Positions 37,906-46,113 of a stretch of DNA of 64,000 bases are shown here, piece by piece (positions within the stretch are counted from its first letter, which is position 1; each line of letters starts with the position of its first letter). Both the position numbers and the translations under genes were made by a program. Source of the stretch: Ignavibacteria bacterium UBA2333 (GTDB lineage Bacteria; Bacteroidota; Ignavibacteria; Kapaibacteriales; Kapaibacteriaceae); NCBI GenBank assembly GCA_002344895.1, contig DDUR01000053.1:1-64000 (forward strand), given 5' to 3'. The notes beneath the pieces were generated by a model. It had not been told where the DNA came from. It searched no databases and saw nothing but the letters and a program-made list of their open reading frames with translations.

Positions 37906-39338
37906 GACTGTAAGGTTGTTCTACGTTCAGTTTCAAGTGCAAATCCAGCTGCAGCTAGTATGTCAAGCATGTCGCGTTCCAGGGCAGGAATCGCGATAGG
38001 CCAGTGTTCCTTTACAAAAAAGGTTGAATAGTCACCGGAACGAAATGGTTGTGAGTCGAGAACAAGCCGGCAGAACGGAATGGTCGTTCGAAATCCCGCC
38101 AAGTGATAGTCATTAAGCGCATTGATCGTTTGATCAATACACGTCGTACGGTCCGGAGCCGAGACGATAAGTTTTGCAACCATCGGATCATAATGCACCG
38201 TCACTTCATACCCTTCGTAACACGCAGAATCGTTCCGAATTCCATCACCGGAAGGTGTACGAAGGAACTTTACGGTTCCCGTGTCAGGCAGAAAATCGTT
38301 AAATACGTCCTCGGCACATATCCGGCATTCTATCGCATGTCCCTTGGGGATTGCCACTTCTTCTTGCGACATCGCCAATCGTTCGCCACTGGCAATTCGT
38401 AATTGCTGTTCAACAAAGTCAATTCCCGTTACCATTTCTGTCACCGGATGCTCTACTTGAAGTCGCGTGTTGACCTCCATAAAGTAGAACTGACCGGAAG
38501 CATCGAGTAAGAACTCCAATGTTCCAGCATTGGTATACGACGCTGCATCAACGAGTCGTGCTGCGGCTTCTCCCATTGCCTTGCGTATCTCGGGTGTTAC
38601 GGCTACAGACGGAGATTCTTCTATGACTTTTTGGTGGCGACGTTGGATTGAACATTCGCGTTCGGGGAAATACAGAACCTTACCGTGATGATCGGCAAGA
38701 ATCTGAATCTCGATGTGACGCGGACGAACGATGTACCGTTCGATAAATACTCGATCATCGTTAAACGACGTTAGAGCTTCATTCTGAGCCATCCTGAATG
38801 CCCGCTCCATCTCGTCAGCGGATTCAACGATCCGCATCCCCTTTCCACCACCGCCAGCCGCAGCCTTGATGATGACGGGATAACCAATCCGTTCGATGAG
38901 TTCGCGCGCTGTTTCAAAATCCTGAACAGCGCCGTCCGAACCTGGTGAAATCGGCACATTCGCCCTGATAGCAAGCTCTCGTGCCGCTGTCTTGTCGCCC
39001 AGCATCGTGATAGCTTCTGGTGATGGACCGATAAAGGCCATTCCAGCGTCTTGGACAGCCTGCGCAAATGCTGCATTCTCACTCAGGAAACCATATCCTG
39101 GATGGATGGCATCTGCTCCTGACTGACGGGCCGCTTCGAGAATCTTCTCAATAACGAGATACGACTCACGAGGCGTGTATCCACCGATGGCGATGGCCTC
39201 ATCTGCCTCCGCAACGTGGAGGGCTCGTTCGTCTGCCTCCGAATACACCGCAACGGTGGTTATGCCGAGTCGTTTACACGTGGCTATCACGCGTAGGGCT
39301 ATTTCGCCGCGATTGGCGATGAGTACCTTCGAGAACAT
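37902..39338 (-). CDS. accC: Acetyl-CoA carboxylase biotin carboxylase subunit (AccC)
   Basis: Carboxylates biotin on BCCP using ATP and bicarbonate. It has 478 residues, slightly longer than the usual 450. Motifs: [15 protein letters not shown] at 4-18, [15 protein letters not shown] near 80, ATP-grasp loop [14 protein letters not shown] near 160, [22 protein letters not shown] near 225 and [19 protein letters not shown] near 290. The extra 30 residues are at the C-terminus ([20 protein letters not shown]). The ATG is 5 bases after TATCTTTG, immediately downstream of the mutS2 stop. accB is not adjacent, which is unusual. Confidence 0.95.
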   Translation of the reverse strand: MFSKVLIANRGEIALRVIATCKRLGITTVAVYSEADERALHVAEADEAIAIGGYTPRESYLVIEKILEAARQSGADAIHPGYGFLSENAAFAQAVQDAGMAFIGPSPEAITMLGDKTAARELAIRANVPISPGSDGAVQDFETARELIERIGYPVIIKAAAGGGGKGMRIVESADEMERAFRMAQNEALTSFNDDRVFIERYIVRPRHIEIQILADHHGKVLYFPERECSIQRRHQKVIEESPSVAVTPEIRKAMGEAAARLVDAASYTNAGTLEFLLDASGQFYFMEVNTRLQVEHPVTEMVTGIDFVEQQLRIASGERLAMSQEEVAIPKGHAIECRICAEDVFNDFLPDTGTVKFLRTPSGDGIRNDSACYEGYEVTVHYDPMVAKLIVSAPDRTTCIDQTINALNDYHLAGFRTTIPFCRLVLDSQPFRSGDYSTFFVKEHWPIAIPALERDMLDILAAAGFALETERRTTLQS

Positions 39339-39343
39339 GGCCG

Positions 39344-39351
39344 CAAAGATA
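39344..39351 (-). promoter_or_regulatory. TAnnTTTG -7 element (TATCTTTG) abutting accC start
   Basis: TATCTTTG on the minus strand, 5 bases before ATG 39338 and 4 bases after the mutS2 stop. The 20 bases GCGGTATCTTTGCGGCCATG here are identical to those before the aldehyde dehydrogenase gene at 43524-43543. Confidence 0.65.
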
Positions 39352-39355
39352 CCGC

Positions 39356-41737
39356 TCAGGAGAACTCCACGACGGTCACACCGTCTCCGCCCTCGTCCAG
39401 AGCACCAGACCGCCAGGACTTGATGTGTGGATGTTCGTGAAGGTAGTCGTGGACAACCTTCCTGAGTGCACCAGTTCCTTTGCCATGAACAATCGTGCCG
39501 AATCCAATGCCGCCGAGAATTGCATCACTGAGGAAGGATTCCAATGCCTTGAGCCCTTCGTCGGCCCGCATACCACGTAAATCGATGCTCGTACGAGCAT
39601 CAAACTTGACGAAGATTCCGTCGCTCTTCCGAGGTTTTGGAGTTGCCGTCGTTACCTCGAGTTGAGCCTGTTTGAACTTAAATCGTATGCCGTTGACGTC
39701 AACCGTTGCGGCTCCTGTCTTCTTGTCGATCTCGACGACGGTCCCACTATTCTGTGTGCCCGTTACAGCAACGTTATCTCCAACCTGAATCGGACGATTC
39801 AAATCAGTACCTGACGTTGGTAATGGGGCAGAGGGGGCTCGTTCTTCGTCGTGTGCTGGTTCAATAACGTCCCGCACACCTTCCTGGAATCGTTTTTTCG
39901 ACTCTGCGGCACTACGTTCCTGTTCACGGATTTCGCGGATCGTATTCTCAATGAGTGCATTGGCCTTACGCAAGATTTCGCTCGCCTCGGCACGCGCATC
40001 GTCAACAATTGTCGCCCGCTTCTTACGAACGTCGGCAAGTCGTTGTTCATAGTCCCTACGAATTTTCTCCGCAGCAGCACGCTCCTGCGCTGTTTCACGA
40101 AACGCCGACTCTGCCTCGTTACGAAAGCGTTGCATCGCAGCAATACTTTCTTCAAGCTCGTCGTGTCGATCGCCGAGATACGTACGCGCACGCGTTAGAA
40201 CAACATCCGGCAATCCAACATTCTTTGCCAGGACAAAGGCATATGAGTTACCAGGCACACCTGGAAGAAAACGGAATGTGGGCTGAAGTCGCTCGTCATC
40301 AAATGCCAAGGAGGCATTCGCGATTGTCGGACGCGTTAGTGCATACTGTTTGAGACTCGACTGATGTGTTGTGACCACAAAACACGCACCGCGTTCGATG
40401 AGGGAGTCCAGGATGCCGGACGCAAGTGCACCACCCTCAGCTGGATCTGTACCGGCGCAAATTTCGTCGATCAACACAACGGCGTCACGACCACACCACG
40501 ATAGAATATCGCGTATACGAATGATCTGTGATGAAAACGTCGAGAGATTACTATCAATTGATTGATGGTCACCAATTGCTGTAAATATCCTACGCAGTCC
40601 AGTCCTGACCGTTCCGAGTGGAAATACTCCACACAGGGCCATGGCAAGAGAAACGCCGATGGTCTTCATGGCAACTGTTTTTCCACCGGCATTGGGACCG
40701 CTGATCAGAATGCCTCGAACAGAATCGGTGAATTCTACACGGAGTGGAACAACGTCGAATCTGGACGTTCGCGCTTGAGCAACCAAGACTGGATGCCGAA
40801 CATCGACGAGTTCAATCGTTTCATCCTCGAGAATCGTCGGTTGTAAACCACCGTTCTCCAGAGCATGTCGAGCACGGGCGAGGGTCGTGTCCAGATTCAA
40901 TAGTACATCAAATGCCGCCGATATCGATGAGGATACGGCAGCAACTTCGGCTGTCAGCGTCGTCAGTATTCGGATAACCTCACGCTGCTCACGTCCATGG
41001 AGAAGCGAAAGGTCGTTATTCATGTCGAATGTTTCGGCCGGTTCCATAAAAACCGTGGAACCGGTCTGTGACATGCCGTGAATAATCCCTGCAATGGTGC
41101 GTTTATTCTCAACGCGAACCGGAAGAACAAACCGTCCATCACGTTGTGTGATAAACTCGTCCTGCAAGACTTCGTCTTCGCCGAATTTTCGAAGGATCTT
41201 CTGTAGACGCGAACGAAGTCGAGCGGACAACTCAACAATGTCACGGCGAATACTCTGTAATTCTTTACTTGCCGAATCGCGCACTGCTCCCGTTTCGTCA
41301 ATTGCATCGACAATGTGCTTCTCAACCACTCGATCGTCAACGAGGGTAGCACAGAGCTCTGCAATGGTAGGTGCCAAACCCTCTCGTTCAAGAAAATAGC
41401 GGCGCACCTGTCGAGACACAGCCATCGTTTCCTGAATCGAAAGTAAATCCGATGCAGAGAGGAAGTTTCCTGCTATGACGGATCGTTGTAGTAGCGGACG
41501 TACGTCGGCAATCCGATCATAGGGAATGGTCTCCCCTGCTGCGATAAGATTCACACATTCCTGAACACGCTGGACCTCTGCACGCAGTGCCTCAACGGAT
41601 GAATGTGGTTGAAGTGCCCGAACGGCGTCGGCACCCATAAACGTTACACAATGGCGTGCGACGTCATCGAGAACCTTTGGAAGATCAAGTTCTGTTTCGG
41701 CGATGGATACCAGTTCGGCTTCTGTCGTCGTCTTCAT
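39356..41737 (-). CDS. mutS2: Endonuclease MutS2 with Smr domain
   Basis: A MutS family ATPase (793 residues) that suppresses recombination and/or rescues stalled ribosomes, depending on the organism. Layout: core/lever helices at about 1-300, ATPase with Walker A ISGPNAGGKT near 345 and VLIDEICAGTDPAEGGALA near 420, a long coiled coil (about 510-630), a KOW-like piece (GDNVAVTGTQNSGTVVEID) near 645, and a C-terminal Smr nuclease domain with SIDLRGMRADEGL and VHGKGTGALR. The Smr motif has DLRG where some relatives have the DLHG form. It is coupled to yqeY by a 4-base overlap. Confidence 0.95.
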   Translation of the reverse strand: MKTTTEAELVSIAETELDLPKVLDDVARHCVTFMGADAVRALQPHSSVEALRAEVQRVQECVNLIAAGETIPYDRIADVRPLLQRSVIAGNFLSASDLLSIQETMAVSRQVRRYFLEREGLAPTIAELCATLVDDRVVEKHIVDAIDETGAVRDSASKELQSIRRDIVELSARLRSRLQKILRKFGEDEVLQDEFITQRDGRFVLPVRVENKRTIAGIIHGMSQTGSTVFMEPAETFDMNNDLSLLHGREQREVIRILTTLTAEVAAVSSSISAAFDVLLNLDTTLARARHALENGGLQPTILEDETIELVDVRHPVLVAQARTSRFDVVPLRVEFTDSVRGILISGPNAGGKTVAMKTIGVSLAMALCGVFPLGTVRTGLRRIFTAIGDHQSIDSNLSTFSSQIIRIRDILSWCGRDAVVLIDEICAGTDPAEGGALASGILDSLIERGACFVVTTHQSSLKQYALTRPTIANASLAFDDERLQPTFRFLPGVPGNSYAFVLAKNVGLPDVVLTRARTYLGDRHDELEESIAAMQRFRNEAESAFRETAQERAAAEKIRRDYEQRLADVRKKRATIVDDARAEASEILRKANALIENTIREIREQERSAAESKKRFQEGVRDVIEPAHDEERAPSAPLPTSGTDLNRPIQVGDNVAVTGTQNSGTVVEIDKKTGAATVDVNGIRFKFKQAQLEVTTATPKPRKSDGIFVKFDARTSIDLRGMRADEGLKALESFLSDAILGGIGFGTIVHGKGTGALRKVVHDYLHEHPHIKSWRSGALDEGGDGVTVVEFS
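39825..39838 (+). repeat. GGGGC-pair motif, site 9
   Basis: GGGGC and GGGGGC about 9 bases apart. In mutS2 the coding strand reads RAPSAPLP, in the flexible linker before the KOW-like part. Confidence 0.7.
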
Positions 41738-42189
41738 GGTGCCTGGGTAAGCAGTTCTCGAGCGAGGCGTTGAATAGTTGAACCATCTGCACGCCCCTTG
41801 AGCCCCTTAACCGCCATTCCCATGACCTTTCCAAGGTCTGACGGTGACGTCGCGCCCATGGAAGCAATGATGGTGGCGAGTTCTGCGCGGATTTCGTCAT
41901 CAGAGAGCTGTGCAGGCAGGTACTGTGCGATGATGGCAAGTTCGGCACGTTCCTTTTCTGCCATCTCGGTACGACCTGCCTTTTCGAATTGTTCGATAGC
42001 ATCGCGCCGTTTTTTCGAGGCCTGATTCAGGATGGCTATCTCTTCGTCCTCAGTCATAGGACGGCCAGCACCGGACTTTTCAAATTCCAGTACGGAAGCT
42101 CGGATCATTCTGAGCGTCTCAAGGCGCAGTTTATCACCAGCCTTCATGGCTTCTTTCAGATCCGTCGTAATGCGTTCAGCGAGTGTCAT
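41734..42189 (-). CDS. GatB/YqeY domain-containing protein
   Basis: A 151-residue cytoplasmic protein, full length for YqeY: LAERITTDLKEAMKAGDKLR, LETLRMIRASVLEFEKSG, DEEIAILNQASKKRRDAIEQ and the tail MGMAVKGLKGRADGSTIQRL. It resembles the GatB tail domain and may bind tRNA or act with amidotransferases; its role is unsettled. The ATG lies 4 bases after TAGATTTG. It leads the yqeY-mutS2 pair, overlapping it by four bases, and is divergent from the HAD gene. Confidence 0.93.
   Translation of the reverse strand: MTLAERITTDLKEAMKAGDKLRLETLRMIRASVLEFEKSGAGRPMTEDEEIAILNQASKKRRDAIEQFEKAGRTEMAEKERAELAIIAQYLPAQLSDDEIRAELATIIASMGATSPSDLGKVMGMAVKGLKGRADGSTIQRLARELLTQAP
41793..41806 (-). repeat. GGGGC-pair motif, site 10
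   Basis: On the + strand GCCCC blocks 9 bases apart, read on the coding strand as KGLKGR in the conserved tail of YqeY. Confidence 0.6.
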
Positions 42190-42193
42190 ACAT

Positions 42194-42201
42194 CAAATCT
42201 A
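42194..42201 (-). promoter_or_regulatory. TAnnTTTG -7 element (TAGATTTG) abutting yqeY start
   Basis: TAGATTTG on the minus strand, 4 bases before ATG 42189. Divergent from a second such element at 42268-42275. Confidence 0.55.
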
Positions 42202-42267
42202 CCACTCCTCGGAGTACGGGGTGGCATGTACGTACCGTGCGAACAAGAGATGCGGAGCCGAAACGGT

Positions 42268-42275
42268 TATCTTTG
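42268..42275 (+). promoter_or_regulatory. TAnnTTTG -7 element (TATCTTTG) abutting the HAD gene start
   Basis: TATCTTTG ends 3 bases (TAG) before ATG 42279. The start would fall inside or just before the first transcribed bases. Confidence 0.6.
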
Positions 42276-42278
42276 TAG

Positions 42279-42959
42279 ATGATTAAGGCCGTTGTTTTTG
42301 ATCTCGACAATACGCTTGTAGACTTCATGGCCATGAAGCGGCAAGCAGTCGACGCCGCCATCGGAGCAATGATGGATGCAGGCCTTAACCTGTCGTTTGA
42401 CAAGGTTAAGGAACACATCGATGGTATCTACAAGGAACTCGGCATCGAATACCAACAGGTTTTCGACCGGCTCCTTATCGACGTGTTGGGATATGTTGAT
42501 CCGCGAATCATCTCGGCCGGCATCATTGCCTACCGTAGGGCACGCGAAGCTGCGTTAAAGCCCTATCCACACGTAACGGCTACCTTGATGCACCTCAATC
42601 GGAGTGGCATCAAACTTGGACTCCTGAGTGACGCTCCGACACGCGAGGCGTGGTTACGTCTTTGTTTCATCAACTATCATCACTTTTTTGACACGGTCGT
42701 CACCTTTGATGATACAGGCGAACGGAAACCGTCACCAAAACCATTCTTGACGGTTCTCGAAAGGTTAGACATCGAGGCTGATTGTGCCATCATGGTTGGC
42801 GACTGGGCTGAACGCGACATGGTAGGTGCAAAAAACGTTGGCATGAAAACAGCTTTCGCCAAGTACGGTGACTCCTTTGGTAATCAGACGGTCCAAGCTG
42901 ACTACATCCTTGACGACATAAAACAACTCCTTGACATCATTCGGCTTCACAACGCGTGA
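42279..42959 (+). CDS. HAD-family hydrolase (phosphatase-like)
   Basis: A 226-residue HAD protein with all four motifs: DLDNTLVD (nucleophile Asp8), LLSDAP near 112, Lys in RKPSPKPF near 150 and MVGDWAERDMVGAKNVGMKT near 172. The helical cap lies between motifs I and II (type IA, as in phosphoglycolate-phosphatase-like enzymes). The substrate cannot be predicted. Its stop overlaps the GTG start of def (GTGA at 42956-42959), so the two are coupled. Confidence 0.85.
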   Translation: MIKAVVFDLDNTLVDFMAMKRQAVDAAIGAMMDAGLNLSFDKVKEHIDGIYKELGIEYQQVFDRLLIDVLGYVDPRIISAGIIAYRRAREAALKPYPHVTATLMHLNRSGIKLGLLSDAPTREAWLRLCFINYHHFFDTVVTFDDTGERKPSPKPFLTVLERLDIEADCAIMVGDWAERDMVGAKNVGMKTAFAKYGDSFGNQTVQADYILDDIKQLLDIIRLHNA

Positions 42960-43507
42960 TTCTTCCTGTTTACACATATAACCATCCCGTTCTTCGTCAG
43001 AAAGCAACGCAGATATCCGACATGACGGACGAACTGCGAAGCTTTGTTGAGAACATGTTTGAGACCATGTACAATGCCAACGGTATTGGCCTCGCCGCCA
43101 ATCAGGTGGGTGCTGGACATGCCGTAACGGTGATCGATATTGGAGACGCTGACGAGGAATCTTCGTCCGATGATGGGCCACTCGTCCTCATCAACCCCGT
43201 TATTGAGGCCGTGAGTGACGAGGAACTGGAGTTTGAGGAGGGCTGCCTCTCCCTACCCGACTTTCGTGATATTGTTGTGCGACCAGAAGCAATTCAAGTA
43301 CGCTTCTTCGACCGGGATATGAAAGAACACGTCCGGCAGGTTGAAGGCTTACTCGCCCGTGTTATGCAGCACGAAATCGACCATCTTAACGGCATCTATT
43401 TCTTTGAGCGCCTTTCACCAATACGCCGGACCCTGTCGCAGGGACGGCTGAAAAAGATTGCGCGGGGAGACGTGACGACCGAATATCCGCTCTATTCTGG
43501 CGAGTGA
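42956..43507 (+). CDS. def: Peptide deformylase (Def)
   Basis: Removes the formyl group from nascent proteins using a metal ion. It has 183 residues, with motif 1 GIGLAANQVG near 42-51, motif 2 EEGCLSLPDF (metal Cys) near 95 and motif 3 MQHEIDHLNG (HEXXH) near 137. The start is GTG, overlapping the stop of the HAD gene. No fmt gene is adjacent. All catalytic residues are present. Confidence 0.95.
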   Translation: MILPVYTYNHPVLRQKATQISDMTDELRSFVENMFETMYNANGIGLAANQVGAGHAVTVIDIGDADEESSSDDGPLVLINPVIEAVSDEELEFEEGCLSLPDFRDIVVRPEAIQVRFFDRDMKEHVRQVEGLLARVMQHEIDHLNGIYFFERLSPIRRTLSQGRLKKIARGDVTTEYPLYSGE

Positions 43508-43527
43508 TATAGCTAGCGCCGCTGCGG

Positions 43528-43535
43528 TATCTTTG
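43528..43535 (+). promoter_or_regulatory. TAnnTTTG -7 element (TATCTTTG) abutting the aldehyde dehydrogenase start
   Basis: TATCTTTG ends 5 bases (CGGCC) before ATG 43541; 20 bases including the start are identical to the accC start region. Confidence 0.65.
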
Positions 43536-43540
43536 CGGCC

Positions 43541-45016
43541 ATGAAGAACTACATCAACGGCACATGGCGCGACGCGCGAAGCGGACGCACGTTCTCGAAC
43601 ATTAATCCGGCTGATCATCGTGACGTCATCGGTGCCTTTCCCCTATCGGACGCGACGGACGTCGCCGACGCTGTCGAGGCAGCCTCACAGGCATTTCATG
43701 ACTGGCGTAGAACACCTGCACCAAAACGTGGTGACATTCTACGTATCGCCGGCGACATCTTTGCTCGACGTAAGGATGAACTAGCAGCGATTATGACACG
43801 GGAGATGGGTAAAACCATTACCGAAACGAAGGGTGACATCCAGGAGGCAATTGATACGGCCTATTACGCTGCAACAGAAACACGGCGACTCTTCGGTTAT
43901 AACACTCCGTCGGAGATGGCCGACAAGATGAACCTTTCGTTTCGTATGCCCATTGGTGTTTGTGGAATCATCACTGCATGGAACTTCCCGATTGCCGTTC
44001 CTTCCTGGAAGATTCTGCCCGCACTCGCCTGTGGCAATACTGTTGTCTTCAAACCAAGTGACGACTCTCCGCACTCGGCGAACATCTTTGCCGAAATCCT
44101 TGAAGAAGCAGGAATTCCACCGGGCGTTTTTAATGTTGTTCACGGTCAGGCCGAAGCAGGATCAGCCATCGTAGAACATCCCGACGTTCGTGTAGTGGGC
44201 TTTACCGGATCCACTGCAACCGGAACAGCTATTGCATCACGCTGCGGCGAACTAAATAAAAAAGTTTCTTTAGAGATGGGTGGAAAAAACGCCCAGATCG
44301 TTTTGGCTGACGCCGATCTTGAACTTGCACTTGAAGGTGTACTGTGGGGAGCGTTTGGGACTACGGGACAGCGGTGTACGGCAACATCCCGTCTTATCCT
44401 GCATGAAGACATTCATGATGAGTTTGTAGAACGACTTGTTCGGGCAGCTTCGACACTTATTGTGGGCAACGGAACGTTACCGGCAACACAGGTTGGACCG
44501 GTTATTAACACAAAGCAACTAGAGAAAATTCTTCACTATATCGACATCGGTATGGGAGAAGCAACATGCGTGCTTGGCGGCAAACGCGACACAGATGGCG
44601 ACAAGGCGTATGGGACCTTCGTGAAACCTACCATCTTCACAAACGTCTCACGCGCGGCTCGAATCTTCCGTGAAGAGATCTTTGGTCCAGTACTCAGTGT
44701 TACGAAGTGCACATCACTTGAACACGCCATTGATCTCGTTAACGACTCAGCATACGGCCTAAGCAGTAGCATCTATACGCGCGACGTTAATGCGGCCTTT
44801 GTAGCTGTTCGCGAACTCGAAACTGGTATTACCTACATCAACGCTCCAACGATTGGTGCTGAGGCTCACATGCCGTTTGGAGGCGTGAAGGGCACTGGCA
44901 ATGGACATCGTGAAGGCGGGTGGACGGTGTTTGACATCTTTACCGAGTGGAAATCTGTCTACATCGACTACAGCGGCAAGCTGCAACGTGCGCAGATTGA
45001 CAATTACGACAACTGA
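43541..45016 (+). CDS. Aldehyde dehydrogenase (NAD(P)-dependent)
   Basis: A 491-residue ALDH superfamily enzyme oxidising an aldehyde to an acid. It has the catalytic Cys in GQRCTATSR near 285, the general-base Glu in LEMGGKNAQIV near 250, the Asn in ITAWNFPIAVPSWK near 150, and GFTGSTATG. The ending GGVKGTGNGHREGG and SGKLQRAQID recalls semialdehyde dehydrogenases (alpha-ketoglutarate or aminoadipate semialdehyde types), but the substrate is not settled. The nearest pathway genes give no clue. The start lacks a ribosome-binding site and follows the TATCTTTG element. Confidence 0.9.
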   Translation: MKNYINGTWRDARSGRTFSNINPADHRDVIGAFPLSDATDVADAVEAASQAFHDWRRTPAPKRGDILRIAGDIFARRKDELAAIMTREMGKTITETKGDIQEAIDTAYYAATETRRLFGYNTPSEMADKMNLSFRMPIGVCGIITAWNFPIAVPSWKILPALACGNTVVFKPSDDSPHSANIFAEILEEAGIPPGVFNVVHGQAEAGSAIVEHPDVRVVGFTGSTATGTAIASRCGELNKKVSLEMGGKNAQIVLADADLELALEGVLWGAFGTTGQRCTATSRLILHEDIHDEFVERLVRAASTLIVGNGTLPATQVGPVINTKQLEKILHYIDIGMGEATCVLGGKRDTDGDKAYGTFVKPTIFTNVSRAARIFREEIFGPVLSVTKCTSLEHAIDLVNDSAYGLSSSIYTRDVNAAFVAVRELETGITYINAPTIGAEAHMPFGGVKGTGNGHREGGWTVFDIFTEWKSVYIDYSGKLQRAQIDNYDN

Positions 45017-45085
45017 CATTTTTCGACATTGACAGGAACAGAGGGTTTTGAGAGGTTCATCACATTTTTCTCAGGAGGCTTCTTC

Positions 45086-46102
45086 ATGAACATCCTACTG
45101 CTCGTGGCATTGTTTGCTGCCGTAGCGGCAGCACCATTGTCTGCGCAAAGCGAAGATGTCCTGCGTCCCAAGGGACGTCCAGGTTCATCCTCAAGTGACA
45201 ATACTACATCGTCGTCCTCACGTCCGATTACCATCGGTATTGAGGCTGGACTGAACTTTAACTTTTTTGGTCAGGACATTTCGCGACAACCGTTTGTCAG
45301 CGGAGACCCAACGGTCACCAATAGCCCGGAAGAAGTTCTTGGTTCCGGTTTTGGTGTGTCGCCCACAATTGGTGTTTTTGTTGACGTACCTGTCTCGTCA
45401 TCAATAGGTATTCAGGGGCGAGTTGCGTATGACCGCAAATCATACGGTAACACGCGGCGTGGCGTTGTTGATGCCTTTGTCCAGCAAACGCCCGTACGTG
45501 TACAACCTATTGATGGATCTCCGAACCTTCCATCAAACATTCACGGGTTTAATGACGGCATTGTAGCAATGGATACCGAAGCAGAAGTATCCTTCGCGAT
45601 GAATACAATTGCCGTTGCCGTCATCGGACGGTTTGATATCTGGAAGTCGCTCTACGTTACGTTTGGGCCGTATGCTCACTTCGTGATGGGAGATGCAACG
45701 AGGACAGATACATGGACCTGGATTGGTCCCGATAGTACCTTTATTAGCGTTGACTACAATGGTGTTCGTGATCGGTATACGCAGATTTCGCGTGAACGTA
45801 ATCGGTATCAGAATTTCCTCCCAGCAGTAGGCGATCCGGACCAGATCGGTGCCTACGAGCAGTCAACCTTTGCATCTGCCCGAATTGGACTCGAATTAGG
45901 CGCTGGATATCGGTTTAATCTGTCGCGAACCGTATACCTCGCACCAAACATTCGGTATCAGCTCATGTTAACACCTCTCACAGCAGAGTTTCAAGCCTCA
46001 GATATCGGTTCAGCCACATCTCAAGGTGTGGATCGTATGACGTTTGGCGAAGCGTCATTAAACTCACTTGTCGCCGTTCTTCAACTCGGCATTCGGCTTT
46101 AA
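45086..46102 (+). CDS. Putative outer-membrane beta-barrel protein (operon with OmpA-PD40)
   Basis: A 338-residue exported protein without an assigned family. Signal peptide at about 1-20 (LLLVALFAAVAAAPLSA), a Ser-rich linker (RPGSSSSDNTTSSSS), then barrel-like strands (ITIGIEAGLNFNFFG, SIGIQGRVAYDRKSYG, LYVTFGPYAHFVMGD, ARIGLELGAGYRFNLS) ending LQLGIRL. The frame opens at 45029, but ATG 45086 has AGGAGG at 45073-45078 and starts the signal peptide. It precedes the OmpA-PD40 gene by 11 bases, suggesting they act together at the outer membrane. Confidence 0.75.
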   Translation: MNILLLVALFAAVAAAPLSAQSEDVLRPKGRPGSSSSDNTTSSSSRPITIGIEAGLNFNFFGQDISRQPFVSGDPTVTNSPEEVLGSGFGVSPTIGVFVDVPVSSSIGIQGRVAYDRKSYGNTRRGVVDAFVQQTPVRVQPIDGSPNLPSNIHGFNDGIVAMDTEAEVSFAMNTIAVAVIGRFDIWKSLYVTFGPYAHFVMGDATRTDTWTWIGPDSTFISVDYNGVRDRYTQISRERNRYQNFLPAVGDPDQIGAYEQSTFASARIGLELGAGYRFNLSRTVYLAPNIRYQLMLTPLTAEFQASDIGSATSQGVDRMTFGEASLNSLVAVLQLGIRL

Positions 46103-46113
46103 GGAGAACGACC

